A DNA stretch of 64,000 nt, from the NCBI GenBank assembly GCA_913056395.1, contig CAJXMG010000002.1, forward strand, positions 103,297 through 167,296. Direction: 5' to 3'. Below, one piece after another: positions 63,189 to 64,000 of this stretch. Position 1 is the first letter of the stretch. Every line of letters begins with the position of its first letter. This DNA is from an uncultured bacterium. GTDB taxonomy: Bacteria; Planctomycetota; UBA8108; UBA1146. The notes below the pieces were generated by a model. The model was not told the DNA's origin, made no database searches, and worked only from the letters and a program-made list of their open reading frames with translations. The position numbers and the translations under genes are program-made.

Positions 63189-64000
63189 ATGACCAGCACC
63201 AAACCCGCAAGCACCGGAATCACACGCCTCTCGTGGACGTATATGTTCATCGGTCTCGTGATTTTGACCAGCGGCTGCGTCAGCACCTCCGGTGGCAGCG
63301 AACGCTACACCGAGATGGTCGTCAAGGCGGAATGGGTCGACGGCGTTCCCGAGTTCGTCAGTGAGAGACCCGGAGGCGACGACCGGGTCATCAGCCTTCA
63401 GGTTCGCAATCCATCCGGCATCGATCTCGACACCCGGCGTCTGCGGGCCCTTCTGGCCGCCCGTGTCGAAGAGGATGGCTGGCGTGTGACCCGCGACCCC
63501 GGTGAAGCTCTCTACGACCTGACCGCTGTCGTCAAGTTCTGGGGCCGCAATGAAAACCTGCCGAACGACTCCAGCAAGATGGGCCAACTGGTTGGCGGTC
63601 TCGCAGGAGCGGCCATCGCCCGCAACCAAACCAAAAACAACAGTGACAGCACCCGTGAAAACGCCACCATCGCCGGTGCCGTGATCGGTTCCGCCCTCGG
63701 CGAGTTGATGGATCGCAAAACCCGTAGCGAAGCGTACACGATGATCATTGAAACCCGAATCGATGAAACGGTCGGTGGAACCGTCAGCAAGGAGCTGGAT
63801 GATCAGTCCCGCCGCGGCGGAGGAACCGCCACTGCCAGCATTCATGGAGACAACACCGTCGCCGCCGGAGGTGCCGTTACCCGCTCCAAGGTAAAACAGT
63901 CCTACGAATCCCTGAGCAACACGGTCCGCATCAAGAACACCCTGGTGATCACCGCCCGTCAGCGTGCACTCACCGAAGAGATGGCCCTGCCTGCCATCGA
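63189..64000 (+). CDS. TraT-like lipoprotein, 3' end cut off by window
   Basis: At least 270 residues. ATG follows GAAGGAG. A lipoprotein signal (YMFIGLVILTSGC, Cys about 34) is followed by a region like TraT, the outer-membrane surface-exclusion and complement-resistance lipoprotein of F-type plasmids: ISLQVRNPSGIDLD, LLAARVEEDGWRVTRDPGEA, a Gly-rich hydrophobic hairpin (GQLVGGLAGAAIA, AGAVIGSALGELMD), and AYTMIIETRIDETVG. No conjugation gene is near, so it is more likely a chromosomal relative with another envelope role. The end lies beyond the window. Confidence 0.75.
   Translation, partial: MTSTKPASTGITRLSWTYMFIGLVILTSGCVSTSGGSERYTEMVVKAEWVDGVPEFVSERPGGDDRVISLQVRNPSGIDLDTRRLRALLAARVEEDGWRVTRDPGEALYDLTAVVKFWGRNENLPNDSSKMGQLVGGLAGAAIARNQTKNNSDSTRENATIAGAVIGSALGELMDRKTRSEAYTMIIETRIDETVGGTVSKELDDQSRRGGGTATASIHGDNTVAAGGAVTRSKVKQSYESLSNTVRIKNTLVITARQRALTEEMALPAI

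Noticed and set aside
1..64000. CRISPR arrays, insertion sequences, prophage or integrase genes
   Set aside because: No regularly spaced repeats with unique spacers, transposase, integrase or terminal inverted repeats were seen; the short tandem repeats found are local and inside or next to genes.

Overview
The window looks like chromosomal DNA of a marine-type member of the Planctomycetota. This is inferred from protein content; there is no rRNA gene to confirm it. The main clue is a set of large secreted proteins that all end in the same dockerin-like tail (pattern RGDxNxD..IxD....L.YLFxGG, twice, then a Cys-containing GxDP tail). Supporting clues are a secreted YdjY-domain protein, a secreted squalene-cyclase-repeat protein, a CHAT protease next to a secretin, an ECF sigma/anti-sigma pair and the futalosine menaquinone route (mqnA). 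No IS elements, phage genes or CRISPR arrays were seen.

Layout. 1-8.0 kb: cut-off PaaZ-type aldehyde dehydrogenase, a PKD/cohesin-like/dockerin exoprotein, a tiny membrane protein, ispG, and a PPC/beta-propeller/dockerin exoprotein. 8.2-16.3 kb, minus strand: a 1098-residue exoprotein, initiator tRNA-Met, and a translationally coupled operon (YdjY, squalene-cyclase fold, DUF1015, class V aminotransferase). 16.7-18.9 kb: a coiled-coil protein followed by a MamK-like actin. 19-26 kb, minus strand: gluQ, a secreted CHAT protease, a secretin and a HEAT lipoprotein. 26.0-26.3 kb: an unassigned structured RNA with its own terminator. 26.5-31.1 kb: prfB, glyA, trpS, a DUF502 protein and tRNA-Pro. 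31.2-34.8 kb: overlapping operon of Kdo-kinase-like, mqnA and two glycosyltransferases. 35-45.6 kb: an Asn-rich membrane protein, a 2170-residue FG-GAP/Fn3/dockerin protein, a small sigma-region-4-like protein with a Cys cluster, and another dockerin exoprotein. 45.7-58.4 kb: housekeeping genes (esterase, M3 peptidase, two cyclophilins, YqgE, MrfB/MrfA, amidase, LysA, BFD-like protein, threonine aldolase). 58.6-64 kb: ECF sigma, an anti-sigma with an extracytoplasmic dockerin-like domain, two tandem metallophosphatase/tetrahaem proteins, and a cut-off TraT-like lipoprotein.

Most striking points. (1) The first metallophosphatase/tetrahaem gene is one continuous frame broken only by an in-frame TGA (60170-60172), exactly where its neighbour paralogue has the second Cys of a CGC motif: a selenoprotein candidate. 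(2) A transmembrane anti-sigma factor carries the same dockerin-like module as the exoproteins. (3) A MamK-like actin is paired with a coiled-coil protein. (4) A highly structured RNA contains a 16-nt match to the 16S rRNA 3' tail and a 12-codon ORF. Start codons are often TTG/GTG here, so several starts below were chosen from ribosome-binding sites and signal peptides.
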